Shown in pieces: positions 8,002-17,415 of a DNA stretch of 64,000 bases. The notes beneath the pieces are model-generated. The model did not search any database. It was not told the origin of the DNA and worked only from the letters and a program-made list of their open reading frames with translations. Within the stretch, counting starts at the first letter, position 1. Every line of letters begins with the position of its first letter. Source of the stretch: Acrasis kona (taxonomy: Eukaryota > Heterolobosea > Eutetramitea > Acrasida > Acrasidae); the NCBI GenBank assembly GCA_026419775.2, contig JAOPGA020000460.1, forward strand, positions 1 to 64,000, given 5' to 3'. Both the position numbers and the translations under genes were made by a program.

Positions 8002-10371
8002 ATGCCTGTTAATAAAAACTCGAAGGTAAGTAGCAACGCTACGAAAAAAACATTACCGTACCAGAAGAAGCAGGCAGCAACACCTCGTAAAAAGAATACG
8101 GAAATTAAAAAAAACATTACACCAGAACAACAAGCGAGAATGGAACGGAAAAAAATCCTTCAGTTTTGGAACATGCTCAGTCTTAATGTCCAGAAAAAAA
8201 TAGTTCGGGTGGATAAAATGGAATTGTTACAGCGTATAAAAGAAAAAAATAGGCACATTTGCTCCTGCACAGTTTGTGGTAGAAGGAGGGCTGTTATCGA
8301 TAGGGAAGTAGAAAGGTTATTTGAGCGATACTGCGAAGAATTAGAAAAAAAGTTGGAGTTCTTTGAGCAACTAAAACTTGTCACTGTAAATACGAATCAA
8401 GGTGCCTCCCTATCATCTACATCTTCTTCAACCGACCCTCCTCCATTGAAATCAAATCGTTCCTCTGCTAAAGACGAACAAACAAGCTTGACGTCCTCTT
8501 CCTGTTCTTCTGATGAAGTTTCTTCCAACGGAACGCGGCCCGAAGAAGACTGGTTAGGAATTGAAGATTGTGAAGAAGAGTTTTGTTTCAACTTTGGAAG
8601 GAATCTTGTTTTGGATCAAAACGTTATTAGCGTTACTGAAGAATTTCTTAAAAATGACGTCAAGGATTTAATTGAAGCACTGTTTCGGTATTTTGTGAGT
8701 AGAGATGCTGGAGAGCAGTTGGATAATATGATTTCGAGTACGCCCGCTAACAACAGGCACCGACATGGAAGAATTGGAAGGACCTCTCCGTCCACGTCAA
8801 GGAATCCACGAATACAATATCAAGCAGATCAAGATCAAGACGACCTATCGGACAATGACGACGACCACGACATTGACGAAAGTAGCAATGATGACGAAGA
8901 TGACGATCCTGATGACGACGACGATGAAGACGACGACGATGACGAAGACGACGATCAGGATGAAGATGACGACGACGACGATCAAGACGATTCACATTTA
9001 AACCGCAACATGGAGGAAGATAAAAAATGGATTGAAAGCAAAAAAATGTTCCGAACATATGCAGCTAAAATCTTTTACGAAAGGATCGTCATGGCCTATC
9101 GAGAAAAGATCGCTCTAGAGATGCAAAACATGCTGATACAAGAAGAAGAACAACATTCTCAACAAAAAAAGAAACAAGAAAAGAAAAAGGACAAGAAGAT
9201 GACAAAAGCAAAAAAGGAAGAAGAGAGAGAAAGAAAGAAACGTGAAAAGGAGAAATTAGAGTTGGAAAAGAAGAAACAACAAGCCGATAAGGATCGCATA
9301 CAAAGAGAGGCTTTACGATTGGAACAAGACAGGAAGAGAATGGAAGAAGAGCGGTCCAAGATTGAATCACAAATGATTGAGATGGTAAAGAAGAACATGC
9401 AGCAAGAAAAGACCAAACCCGTTATTGCTGCTGCTATCTCTACGAACTCATCACCTGCAGTCACGACTCCAAAAAAACAATCTGTCGACACGAGTCCCCA
9501 AAAGACCAAACCCATCACTTTGAGTCAACCCGCTCCACTTGTGATTGAAAAAGTATTTTTGGAAACACACCCCAATGATATCATCAATCATGATGCAGTC
9601 AAGAACAACTACAAGGCCAAAACAAACATAACGCCCACTACATTATCAACAACAGTAGACTCGCCCTTGGATCCAGTCATTGACAACAAGACTAATCATC
9701 ATCATGATGCCACCAACATGAACACCAAACAACACGCACCAGGTAATTCATTCCAATGGGAAAATTCATTCTCATTGATGGAAAATGAAGAGGACTCGCT
9801 CGTCAAGAACAATTTAATGTTTCACAACAATACTTTTAATGGGTTCCATGCACAGCAGCAACAACAGCCGTTGCCTCAAGTACAACAGCAACAACAACCT
9901 GCTCCCGTACAACCAGAAAAACTTTCATTGTGGAATGATGGATTCTTACAAAAACAACAACAGCACATTTCACACGTACCCATGTATGTGAATGGACCTC
10001 AATTCAATGGATTCGCTCCGACGGATAACGAAGGTTGGAATGGTTATCGTTACAATTGGGGCGTCGTCGGTGGTCCTAATCCTGCTCCTTCTAATTATGC
10101 TGTTCCCATGCAACATCATTATCCAATGATGCATTTTAGTGGTCAGCATCATCCTCAACATCATACTTTTTTTGGCGGTCAGCACCAAGTAATGCCTCAA
10201 CATGCTCATCATGCACATCATCCCCATCAACAACAACATCAAGATCAGTATTTTGGTGTGATATCACAACAGCGGCAACAGCAGGTACAGAGAGCGGTTG
10301 GTCAATCTTCTGATGATTTTCAATTGTTTGGTGGCAAATCATATTGGACACCTTCGGGTCGTCTTGGGTAA
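8002..10371 (+). CDS. NST1: NST1-family stress-response protein
   Basis: Single exon, 789 residues. Residues about 47-115 match the NST1 domain: FWNMLSLNVQKKIVRVDK, then HICSCTVCGRRRAVI and the helix ERLFERYCEELEKK. The CxCxxC cluster is characteristic of the family. Next come a serine-rich linker, an extreme Asp/Glu tract (8836-8990), a long basic coiled coil rich in K, E and R (about 9005-9410), and a Gln/His/Pro-rich C-terminus. This order is the same as in fungal Nst1, which is linked to salt tolerance and the mRNA decapping environment. Location in RNP granules is inferred from low complexity. The start ATG at 8002 is followed by GTAAGT, but the frame stays open, so no intron is called. 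Confidence 0.8.
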   Translation: MPVNKNSKVSSNATKKTLPYQKKQAATPRKKNTEIKKNITPEQQARMERKKILQFWNMLSLNVQKKIVRVDKMELLQRIKEKNRHICSCTVCGRRRAVIDREVERLFERYCEELEKKLEFFEQLKLVTVNTNQGASLSSTSSSTDPPPLKSNRSSAKDEQTSLTSSSCSSDEVSSNGTRPEEDWLGIEDCEEEFCFNFGRNLVLDQNVISVTEEFLKNDVKDLIEALFRYFVSRDAGEQLDNMISSTPANNRHRHGRIGRTSPSTSRNPRIQYQADQDQDDLSDNDDDHDIDESSNDDEDDDPDDDDDEDDDDDEDDDQDEDDDDDDQDDSHLNRNMEEDKKWIESKKMFRTYAAKIFYERIVMAYREKIALEMQNMLIQEEEQHSQQKKKQEKKKDKKMTKAKKEEERERKKREKEKLELEKKKQQADKDRIQREALRLEQDRKRMEEERSKIESQMIEMVKKNMQQEKTKPVIAAAISTNSSPAVTTPKKQSVDTSPQKTKPITLSQPAPLVIEKVFLETHPNDIINHDAVKNNYKAKTNITPTTLSTTVDSPLDPVIDNKTNHHHDATNMNTKQHAPGNSFQWENSFSLMENEEDSLVKNNLMFHNNTFNGFHAQQQQQPLPQVQQQQQPAPVQPEKLSLWNDGFLQKQQQHISHVPMYVNGPQFNGFAPTDNEGWNGYRYNWGVVGGPNPAPSNYAVPMQHHYPMMHFSGQHHPQHHTFFGGQHQVMPQHAHHAHHPHQQQHQDQYFGVISQQRQQQVQRAVGQSSDDFQLFGGKSYWTPSGRLG
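8836..8990 (+). repeat. Low-complexity GAC/GAT/GAA/GAG tract encoding poly-Asp/Glu
   Basis: Within the NST1 homologue. About 50 codons are almost only aspartate and glutamate. Synonymous GAC and GAT codons are mixed, so this is selection for acidity rather than a simple trinucleotide expansion. Confidence 0.85.
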
Positions 10372-10551
10372 ATAAAATTGTAATCTTCTATCAACCGACA
10401 TTATGTTTTATGATTTCTCAGATGTTGTCAAGATGGTTGTCAAATATGTCAAAGTGCATCTATTTTCGAATAGGGCCTTAGAGGCGCAACACCATCTTGC
10501 TAATAAAGCACGCTTTAGTAACATGCTTCTGGTTTGTTTACTTTTTTTAAC

Positions 10552-10842
10552 ATGTCTCATCCACCTTTTAAGCAATTGAGAATGGCTAGGAAACAGCGCT
10601 CACAGTTGGGTAATCAAATGAAGGAACTCAAAGGTCACAAGGGTAACAACACGTTGAGCCAGGAACAAGTAGAAGAACATGAAAGAGAAATTGCAGAGTT
10701 CTTAAACAATAATCCTGAATTTGCCGAGGAGGTAAAAAAGAACACCAGTAATAAAGACCTTGGGAGGATTTTAAACAATCAAGAAATTAAAGAAAAACTG
10801 GAAAAATTGCAACAACAAACACATAATAAAAATGACATATAA
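10552..10842 (+). CDS. Small charged helical protein, unknown function
   Basis: 96 residues, one exon. The ATG at 10552 is the first in-frame methionine. An out-of-frame ATG at 10523 lies upstream and could damp translation. The protein begins SHPPFKQLRMARKQRSQLG. It continues with a glutamate-rich helical region (QVEEHEREIAEFLNNNPEF) and ends in a coiled-coil-like helix (IKEKLEKLQQQ). It has no signal peptide, cysteine motif or membrane segment. No family recognised. Confidence 0.55.
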   Translation: MSHPPFKQLRMARKQRSQLGNQMKELKGHKGNNTLSQEQVEEHEREIAEFLNNNPEFAEEVKKNTSNKDLGRILNNQEIKEKLEKLQQQTHNKNDI

Positions 10843-11059
10843 ACTACCTTCTAATTAATTGAATCTTTGTGTTTTTTTAGGTTTATTGTTTAGTGGGTTG
10901 GTTATTGTGAAAGATTGTGTCTTGTGCTTCTTTTTTGTTACTTGAACTGAATTGATCAATGATGACCTGTTAAACGGACTGCACGAGTGTAAAGTGATTG
11001 AGCTATTTGATAGGATTGTCACATCAACCGGGAATTAAAATGATTACAAACAGAACAAA

Positions 11060-12871
11060 ATGAACTCTCTTTTGTTTCTTGTTATTGTGGTGATTGTGTT
11101 ACCAATGGTAACCAGTGAGCTCTTCAATACTATATTAAAAACACCAAACATCCGGTGTGCTAATGAGAACGACACTACTTGTTACGAAAAGTTATTCGTA
11201 CCATCTAATGTAGACATGCTCTCAACATTTATAACAGCCCGTTTTCATTTGATAGATGTAATAGAGTATAAGGAACTTTGCTCAAGTAAGTTGTTCGTAA
11301 AGTTTTTTTTAAAACACGTAGGCACAAAGAATTTTATGACTATCGCGAAGAGCAGCATCGGTAGACATTATGATTGTGTTGACTATTTTTGTGACATTGA
11401 TTCTTCCCCAGGTTTGGTGACCAGCATCATCGAAAACAAAACAATTACAAACAAACCGCTTTCATTTATTCGTGGACCAACACAGGCCTCATACATAGGT
11501 AGGGAAGTCAGTTGGCTGTCATATCACTTTGACATGGTAAACTATTGTACATATTGTGCATACGAAGAGAGAGCACAGTTTCTTAATCTTGTCAATAACT
11601 ATTCATGCCCGTACTATTGGAAGCACGATCCACTTTATGGACAAGATGGAAATAACAAGGTAGAAAATCCAACACTACTTACAACTTTGCACGGAACGTA
11701 CCCGCTTCGCAGGAACATTCCAGTCAACAACTCAACGGACTTTCTGAAGCTGACAGCAGAAAGGATAGTGACAAGAGGTGATGTTGGCGAAAGAGACAGA
11801 AATGAATATCCTTATCTTGTGTACTGTTCATCTAAAAACATGTATGGTGTTAAATGTGATTCTTATGTCTGGTCTCTAAGCCAGTATCGGTTCGGAGGTC
11901 ATATAATTGTTAATACGATCTTTCGCATTATATTAATCATAATAGTGGTCGTTGTTGTTCTTTATCCACGTGTAATCTTCTTCCGACGGACATCATATAC
12001 ACTTTACATTAACAAACCCGCTTACAAAAAGTTCTTCTATTTTATTTATCGGTTTACCACTGATATGAAGAACCAATGTTGTGTATTTATGATTTTCAGT
12101 ATATTCTTCATCATCCTTGAGGATTGTAGAGATCTATCTCACACTCCATATTCATACTTTACAACCGGAGGACTATGGAGGTCAATATCTTTGATGTGCG
12201 TTATAGTTTCCTTGGGGTCATTGATGATTTTGTGGTCTCATGTGTATCATAGTGCAAATGCAATGGACGGAGGTGAAAATTTTAATTTATGGAATAAACT
12301 CCTTGTTGCCTTCTTTTACTCATCACTTGGGGCTGCAGTGTTAACTGTGATTATATTGCAAAGTATACAAAATACTTTTAAGAAGTATGGCAACTATCTG
12401 TACATGTACGTCACTGTTATTGGCTACATTTTTATTTTAATTCTTGGTTTTTTGATATATGGGTTCAGAATGTATTACATGCTAAAGAAGAGTAGCGACA
12501 ATGTGAGATTCCACAAACTCAAATTTACAAAATTTATGATGTTAATTTTGTTGTTATTTATGCATTTGATGTTTTGGATGATTATAGATATGTTACACTA
12601 CACTCCGTTAGAAGGAACAATGGGTATCTTTATGGATCTATGTAGATCTCAAATTCTTGACCTGAGCAGTGTGATCATGGTTCCCTTCGTGTCATACATG
12701 ATATTTGAATCTCATAAATTCTGGATTGTACAACCATTCAAATATATGCACGAAAACTTTAAAATATACATAAAAACAAACAAAGACGATACATCTATCA
12801 TTGGAGCAGAACAGGAAGCCTATGGTGTTTCAGATTATAGTTCATTATCTGACGACCTTCATTCGTCTTGA
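11060..12871 (+). CDS. Seven-transmembrane receptor-like protein with large cysteine-bearing ectodomain
   Basis: 603 residues, one exon. A signal peptide (LLFLVIVVIVLPMVTS) leads a roughly 270-residue extracellular domain. That domain has many cysteines (for example CANENDTTC, VDYFCD, YCTYCAYEE) and several NxS/T sites. Seven hydrophobic segments follow, from IIVNTIFRIILIIIVVVVVL through WSHVYHS, LLVAFFYSSLGAAVL, YVTVIGYIFILILGFLIYG and MMLILLLFMHLMFWMII to IMVPFVSYMIF. A short cytoplasmic tail carries an acidic/serine end. The topology is that of a GPCR-like or TOM1/THH1-like protein, but no diagnostic motif (DRY, NPxxY) is seen. Ligand and coupling are unknown. Confidence 0.7.
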   Translation: MNSLLFLVIVVIVLPMVTSELFNTILKTPNIRCANENDTTCYEKLFVPSNVDMLSTFITARFHLIDVIEYKELCSSKLFVKFFLKHVGTKNFMTIAKSSIGRHYDCVDYFCDIDSSPGLVTSIIENKTITNKPLSFIRGPTQASYIGREVSWLSYHFDMVNYCTYCAYEERAQFLNLVNNYSCPYYWKHDPLYGQDGNNKVENPTLLTTLHGTYPLRRNIPVNNSTDFLKLTAERIVTRGDVGERDRNEYPYLVYCSSKNMYGVKCDSYVWSLSQYRFGGHIIVNTIFRIILIIIVVVVVLYPRVIFFRRTSYTLYINKPAYKKFFYFIYRFTTDMKNQCCVFMIFSIFFIILEDCRDLSHTPYSYFTTGGLWRSISLMCVIVSLGSLMILWSHVYHSANAMDGGENFNLWNKLLVAFFYSSLGAAVLTVIILQSIQNTFKKYGNYLYMYVTVIGYIFILILGFLIYGFRMYYMLKKSSDNVRFHKLKFTKFMMLILLLFMHLMFWMIIDMLHYTPLEGTMGIFMDLCRSQILDLSSVIMVPFVSYMIFESHKFWIVQPFKYMHENFKIYIKTNKDDTSIIGAEQEAYGVSDYSSLSDDLHSS

Positions 12872-13083
12872 TAGAATAATACAATAAATGTAACAACATT
12901 AATTTATGCTTATTTGTTATTTGATATGACTGACTAAACTCTGTAGCATCAAGAAGTAGATTTGATGCAAATCACGGTCCATATTTACAATGTATCCTCA
13001 AGATACCTACAAATACCTACCGGTTGGATTGAACGAAAGTGTTGACGTGTAAAGTAATAATACTCCTGTTACAAAGTAATAAT

Positions 13084-13233
13084 TTATTCGTTAGAACTGT
13101 ATCCGCGTGTACCATCTGTTTTATCAAACTCTTGTTCCGATTTCTTATTCTCTTCTATTTGATCGTACGATTGCTTGCTCTTATCGAGGTTGGCCTGGCC
13201 ATCCTTCATAATCTCCTTGTTGCTCTCTTCCAT
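13084..13233 (-). CDS. 49-residue highly charged small protein (hypothetical)
   Basis: Reverse-strand ATG at 13231-13233, stop TAA at 13084-13086. The product is strongly hydrophilic (motifs MEESNKEIMKDGQ and KSEQEFDKTDG). It lies between two genes where noncoding DNA is otherwise AT-rich. The frame is GC-richer than its flanks and contains no hydrophobic stretch. It is convergent with the seven-helix gene and 65 bases downstream of the dioxygenase stop on the same strand. No family recognised. Confidence 0.5.
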   Translation of the reverse strand: MEESNKEIMKDGQANLDKSKQSYDQIEENKKSEQEFDKTDGTRGYSSNE

Positions 13234-13298
13234 GGTTGTACTTCCGATCTATTTAAATCCTTATTACAAAAATACAACAGTTGGAATCAAACAACATC

Positions 13299-14224
13299 TT
13301 AATTTATTTTGTTTTTGATGTAAAGATAACTATATTCCGCTTGTCCTTTCATCCGCCCCCAAATGGCACCAAACACAGATTCACCTGGTGGGGGCGTCTT
13401 TTTGTAATCATACCTCAACACCAATTCAATCTTATCTTCTTCACTGTTATTTCTTAAAGTTCTATGCCACAATCTAGAATCGTAGAATAAAATGTCACCC
13501 TTTTTAAGTACTCCATTGATGACTTGTGATTGTTCCGTAGCGGAGTTATCAATCTGTGTGTTCGTTATCAGTTGACTAGGTCCTAGATCCAAAGGAACAT
13601 CTTGGAGCATCAAATGAAAAGTGACGCCTGGTCTGGTGTTGTCTTTGTGCCAGAATTGGTTTTTGGATTTTGGTTTGGATATCACAATTTGAGCGTCGGA
13701 AACTTCAATGTTGGAATCTATTGACTCCTTCTGAAAGTATAGATCGGCTAAGGGTTGCAATTCAGCGGTTAAAGTAGGAATGAACTGTACGATCATCTCT
13801 TCTTTGTTCATTAGATTCATGTGAAATCTAAGGTAGTGTTAAAAATGAATGACTCCCTATGAACTTACCTGTTCTTTAGGACTGGTTTGAATGATTGATC
13901 TCCCATCCATGATGGTGTTGGATTTAATTCATATCTTCTAAACTGTTTACGGCAAGTTTCTCTCCACTCTGATGCTAGATCATTTGACATTTTCTTATGC
14001 GAGAGGACGCATGCGCCATATTTATTCACAAGTTGAATCGCTTCTTCATTTGAATGTGCTTCCAAGTTTTTTAGTGCTATGGATGTGTCTGGGATGTTAT
14101 TTGGATTCTCAATATACACAGAGAGTGCGGTATATCCAATACTTGTTATTCCGATGGCAGATAAGGATACAGCGAGTATCTTATCGGATGTTGGTGTACT
14201 TCTACTAGTGAAAAACCTCCACAT
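13299..14224 (-). CDS. Phytanoyl-CoA-dioxygenase-like Fe(II)/2-oxoglutarate oxygenase, membrane-anchored
   Basis: Exons 13869-14224 and 13299-13827, with a 41-nt intron (13828-13868, GTAAGT..TTAG) that rejoins the frame through an arginine codon. Residues about 18-38 (ILAVSLSAIGITSIGYTALSV) are a membrane anchor. The catalytic core has the iron ligands HxD in FWHKDN and the distal His in DSRLWHRTLRN. The following ELVLRYDY supplies the arginine expected to bind 2-oxoglutarate. The substrate is unknown; relatives hydroxylate acyl-CoAs, lipids or small metabolites. Length is about 294 residues. The ATG at 14224 gives the full anchor. Confidence 0.75.
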
Positions 14225-14670
14225 GCTGTTACAATTTTTTTAGTCAATTTGATTGTTTGCTCAATCTCTCATGTAGCACCACACTGTTTATACAATGGCT
14301 CTGTGTATTACAAAATCTATGGTGAAGATTTCCATAAGTGTCAATTGGACGAAAATTGACGTGAGAATACAGAACAGCACACCAAAGAGAACACAAGGGA
14401 TTCTTCCAAGAGCAAATAAATAAGTAAATGTGTCATTGTTATTAGATACATTAATTCAAAGAATACACATATCACTATACCCAGGTCAAGAGGCTCTTGA
14501 TCAAAAAGGGTTCGGAAAGAAAGTGGCTCTGCACGAAAGACGTTTGGAATCTAACTATTCTTACCATGGTAATAGAGCATAAATAAACTGTATTCCTCAA
14601 AAAAGTGCAAAACAGGATTTAACTAATTTTTATAAATAGTTTGACAATTTTGAAAGAAAGAAAACAAAAA
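14225..14670. other. Intergenic region with an interrupted plus-strand frame
   Basis: A plus-strand frame starts at ATG 14295, meets one TAA at 14421-14423, and then stays open in the same frame to a TAA near 14580. The second part has coding-like wording (PGQEALDQKGFGKKVALHE). It could be chance, a decayed small gene, or two small frames. No family recognised. Confidence 0.3.
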
Positions 14671-15427
14671 ATGAAAAGCAACTCTCATTCTATTAGCGAT
14701 ACTGGCTTTTACGCTCTGTGATGTTCAACAAATATTATCAACAAAGGATATTCTAGTTTTAGGAGGTACAAGTACACATAACTCTGTTTCATATGTATTA
14801 TCCAATACATCAGGCGTATTGTACACAAGTTTTGATGTATCGAATCTTCAAGCAAGTGGAGTAAGATTAACATCAGCACAAGTCGTTTTTTCAAAGTCAC
14901 TTAAAACCACGGGGACTGGTGGCGTTAAACTCAACGTATACAATTCTACAACATTCGAGGAGAAGCCCGATTCGGCTCCTAGTGTCGACTCCTATATTGG
15001 AGACTTCTCTTTTGACACAACCACAAACGCACCATCAAACAACATTGAAATTCTTGATGTTCTAAATGAGTTGTTAATTGGAGGAGCAAAAGAGTTTAAT
15101 GCAGCATATAGCATTGTTGGTAAGGGCTCCGTAGAGATTGCTTCACGTGAAGTCAATGGACGCGGTTCCTTTTTAGTTGTTACCTATGACTCACCAGCTG
15201 AGAAAACAATTGAACCTTCACCCGCTGTCTCCACACCAACTCCATCACCTGCAATTGTACAAACAACGGAATCCCCTTCAAAGGCTACACAACCAGTTGA
15301 AACAGTCTCATCTTCTCCAGTAGGTCAAAACGAATCAGGAGAGGATAGAGCTACTAGTTCGAGTACAAAGGCAGTAGGATCTCTTGTAGCAGTTCTAGGT
15401 GCAACAATATTCGCGACTGCTTTGTAA
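14671..15427 (+). CDS. Secreted, probably GPI-anchored surface protein with DNRLRE/CBM-like domain; frame break in signal peptide
   Basis: From 14819 the protein is a clear extracellular beta domain (FDVSNLQASGVRLTSAQVVF), similar in pattern to DNRLRE/CBM96-type carbohydrate-binding modules. It is followed by a Pro/Thr/Ser stalk and a hydrophobic C-terminus (VGSLVAVLGATIFATAL) typical of GPI signals. Upstream in the same frame lies a textbook signal peptide (ATLILLLAILAFTL), but the only ATG (14671) is one base out of frame at an A run (14674-14677). Either one base is extra in the sequence or this copy is broken. The gene model here assumes one protein. Confidence 0.65.
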
Positions 15428-15571
15428 CATTGAGGCTAATAAATTTTTGATGCATTATTAAAATTTGTTTGTTGTTATTGTGAATGACAGAAGGATTGTG
15501 AGTAAGTTCTTTTATTATACCATACAGCAGTTGATAAAAACCTTAAAAGTTACGTGATTTAAAATGCATCA

Positions 15572-16489
15572 TCATCTTATTATCAGATTATTAGGTGGTC
15601 TCTTGAACACTATTGTTTCTTTATCCTCTATAACTTCCATGCTGCTGACATCTATTAATTTCACAGGCAGTTTGTCCTTATGCCTCTTATTCCTCTCCTC
15701 TACTTCCTTATTTAACCAGTTCAAAAACTCTTCGCAGTTGTCAAACAGCAATAATTTTGAGACATAAGAAGCAGGAATACTGTAGTAAGATTTTTGGATA
15801 TATTGGAATGCATCCACACGAGAATGCTTCAAATAAGTTTGCATCAAAGATTTCGATCTGTCATCGACGCACAAGTTGTATAATTTGAAAAACCGATAAT
15901 AGTTTTTTGAAGAAATGGCATTCATCACTTTAAGAGAGAATTTGACAGATTTTATATGAACAAGATTTGGATTGGAGCGGAGGAACGACGTGATGCTCTG
16001 ATCGCTCTCATCATTTTGAACAATTATGAATAAAGTATATAAACCTAATACCTGTTCATATTCAATAGAAAGGTTTTGGTCATGCTCCGATGTTCTTAAA
16101 AGAGTAGGGTAAATCTCTCTTGCTAACCTCGTGAGACTAATGTATGACTGTTTAAGCTCAGAATGTTCAAGACAATAATATGCACTTTTAAGATAGGCGT
16201 CTCTTGTGAACAATGACATTTCTCCTGTAGATAAAATCGATTGTGTGAGTACTTTAAAGTACAGCATATTTTCATTTTCCTTAGTCATCGTGGAGTACAC
16301 CTTTCTTTGTGTTACTTGTCTATTCTGATTATTCTTTGTTTTTTGGTTTTTCTTGTTTTGAATTGGGGCTTGTACAGCGACCTGTCCATTATTTTCAATT
16401 CTATTGATCAAGTGTTGATATAATTTTTCCTGGTCTAGCTTCGACAGCACTGCATTCCTCGTGCAGACCTCTCGAAAGTAGTCATCCAT
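15572..16489 (-). CDS. SAC3/GANP-type PCI-domain protein
   Basis: 305 residues, one exon, with the start at ATG 16489. After a Gln/Asn/Lys-rich linker the fold follows the SAC3/GANP (THP3/LENG8) pattern. A helical repeat, YYCLEHSELKQSYISLTRL, is followed by EYEQVLGLYTLFIIV, then by the signature YYRFFKLYNLC and a winged-helix-like end (IPASYVSKLLLFDNCEEF). Such proteins act in mRNA export or splicing-linked complexes as scaffolds. The protein is shorter than yeast Sac3, closer to LENG8/Thp3. It is divergent from the BABAM1 homologue with only 35 bases between start codons. Confidence 0.7.
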   Translation of the reverse strand: MDDYFREVCTRNAVLSKLDQEKLYQHLINRIENNGQVAVQAPIQNKKNQKTKNNQNRQVTQRKVYSTMTKENENMLYFKVLTQSILSTGEMSLFTRDAYLKSAYYCLEHSELKQSYISLTRLAREIYPTLLRTSEHDQNLSIEYEQVLGLYTLFIIVQNDESDQSITSFLRSNPNLVHIKSVKFSLKVMNAISSKNYYRFFKLYNLCVDDRSKSLMQTYLKHSRVDAFQYIQKSYYSIPASYVSKLLLFDNCEEFLNWLNKEVEERNKRHKDKLPVKLIDVSSMEVIEDKETIVFKRPPNNLIIR

Positions 16490-16524
16490 TGACACAACCG
16501 TTAATTGTAATAAAATTGCTCCTC
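16490..16524. promoter_or_regulatory. 35-bp divergent promoter between SAC3-like and BABAM1 genes
   Basis: Start codons at 16489 (minus) and 16525 (plus) face away from each other, so 5' UTRs must be tiny or the transcription units overlap. The interval is AT-rich with no clear element. Confidence 0.45.
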
Positions 16525-17370
16525 ATGTTCATCTGTCCAAGGGAGAAGATCGTAAGACCAAAAAGTGGTGTGTTCGATTGATTTTTACAAACAGGTTTTC
16601 TTTTTAGACCTTTCCGATGAAATAGGAGAACCAATATATACACGAAGCACTCCGAAAGATGCAAGTGACTACACTCCATCTGTTGTTTCAAAACTTGAGG
16701 CAGTCAAGAAGGCAATGCAAAATTTTATTTCTATCAAAAGCTCTTTTAACAAGAAACATGAATTCGCACTAGTCGTTCTAACAGATGAGTGCATGTCAGT
16801 TACAGAGGGATTCTCGTCAAATATTGAAGATATTTTATTTGCGCTTAATGACATCTCTACGTTGGGTAGTTTCTCATCATTTTCCATGGATTCAATTGTG
16901 AATGCGATGTATGTTACTGAATCATTAATTAATAGCCTTTTAGAACTAATTTGAACATAGAACATCCTCTTCAAGTGCTACACTTTGATAGTTATGGGTT
17001 TGAGTTTATAGTGAGGTTCGTAGTAATATACTCACGCAGCGAGTGTATTCCGCTATGGAATGATTCCAACTCAATCAACACGTTCAAAAACGTTGCCAAC
17101 CATGGGTACTTGTTTCTGGACTACATTCAACTTTACCCCTCCCACAAAATGAATAGCATACATTTATTTGAAGATGCCGCCAAGACTCTATGCAGTGAAA
17201 CTTCCCTGACATACGGCATAGAATGCATCTCAACTGCACCTCTTTTAACGTCCAAGATGTGTGAACAAATGTTCACGGCGGAAGATTCCATTTATAACAC
17301 ATTCTCCAAAATACTTGTGCACCCGCTTCAAAGAAGAAATGTAATATCAAAACATTCACAAGAAATGTAA
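16525..17370 (+). CDS. BABAM1: BABAM1/MERIT40 homologue (BRISC / BRCA1-A complex scaffold)
   Basis: Exons 16525-16551, 16595-16908 and 16944-17370, with introns of 43 and 35 nt. The first exon encodes only MFICPREKI, which splices onto VFFLDLSDEIGEP, the first strand of the VWA-like fold. Diagnostic BABAM1 blocks follow: KHEFALVVLTDEC, IVRFVVIYSRS, GYLFLDYIQLYPS and the C-terminal LVHPLQRR. In animals and plants BABAM1 holds the K63-specific deubiquitinase BRCC36/Abraxas complexes together. Length (about 255 residues) fits the conserved core. The 35-nt second intron was chosen over neighbouring AGs because only acceptor 16942-16943 keeps the frame. Confidence 0.85.
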
Positions 17371-17415
17371 TAACAAAATGAATAATTTTTAATCGTATCT
17401 AATTCTTGTGTACAC

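Noticed and set aside
13039-13302. 87-codon plus-strand frame rich in Leu/Ile
   Set aside because: It is the antisense of the 49-residue minus-strand gene; the hydrophobicity is the reverse of acidic/basic codons.
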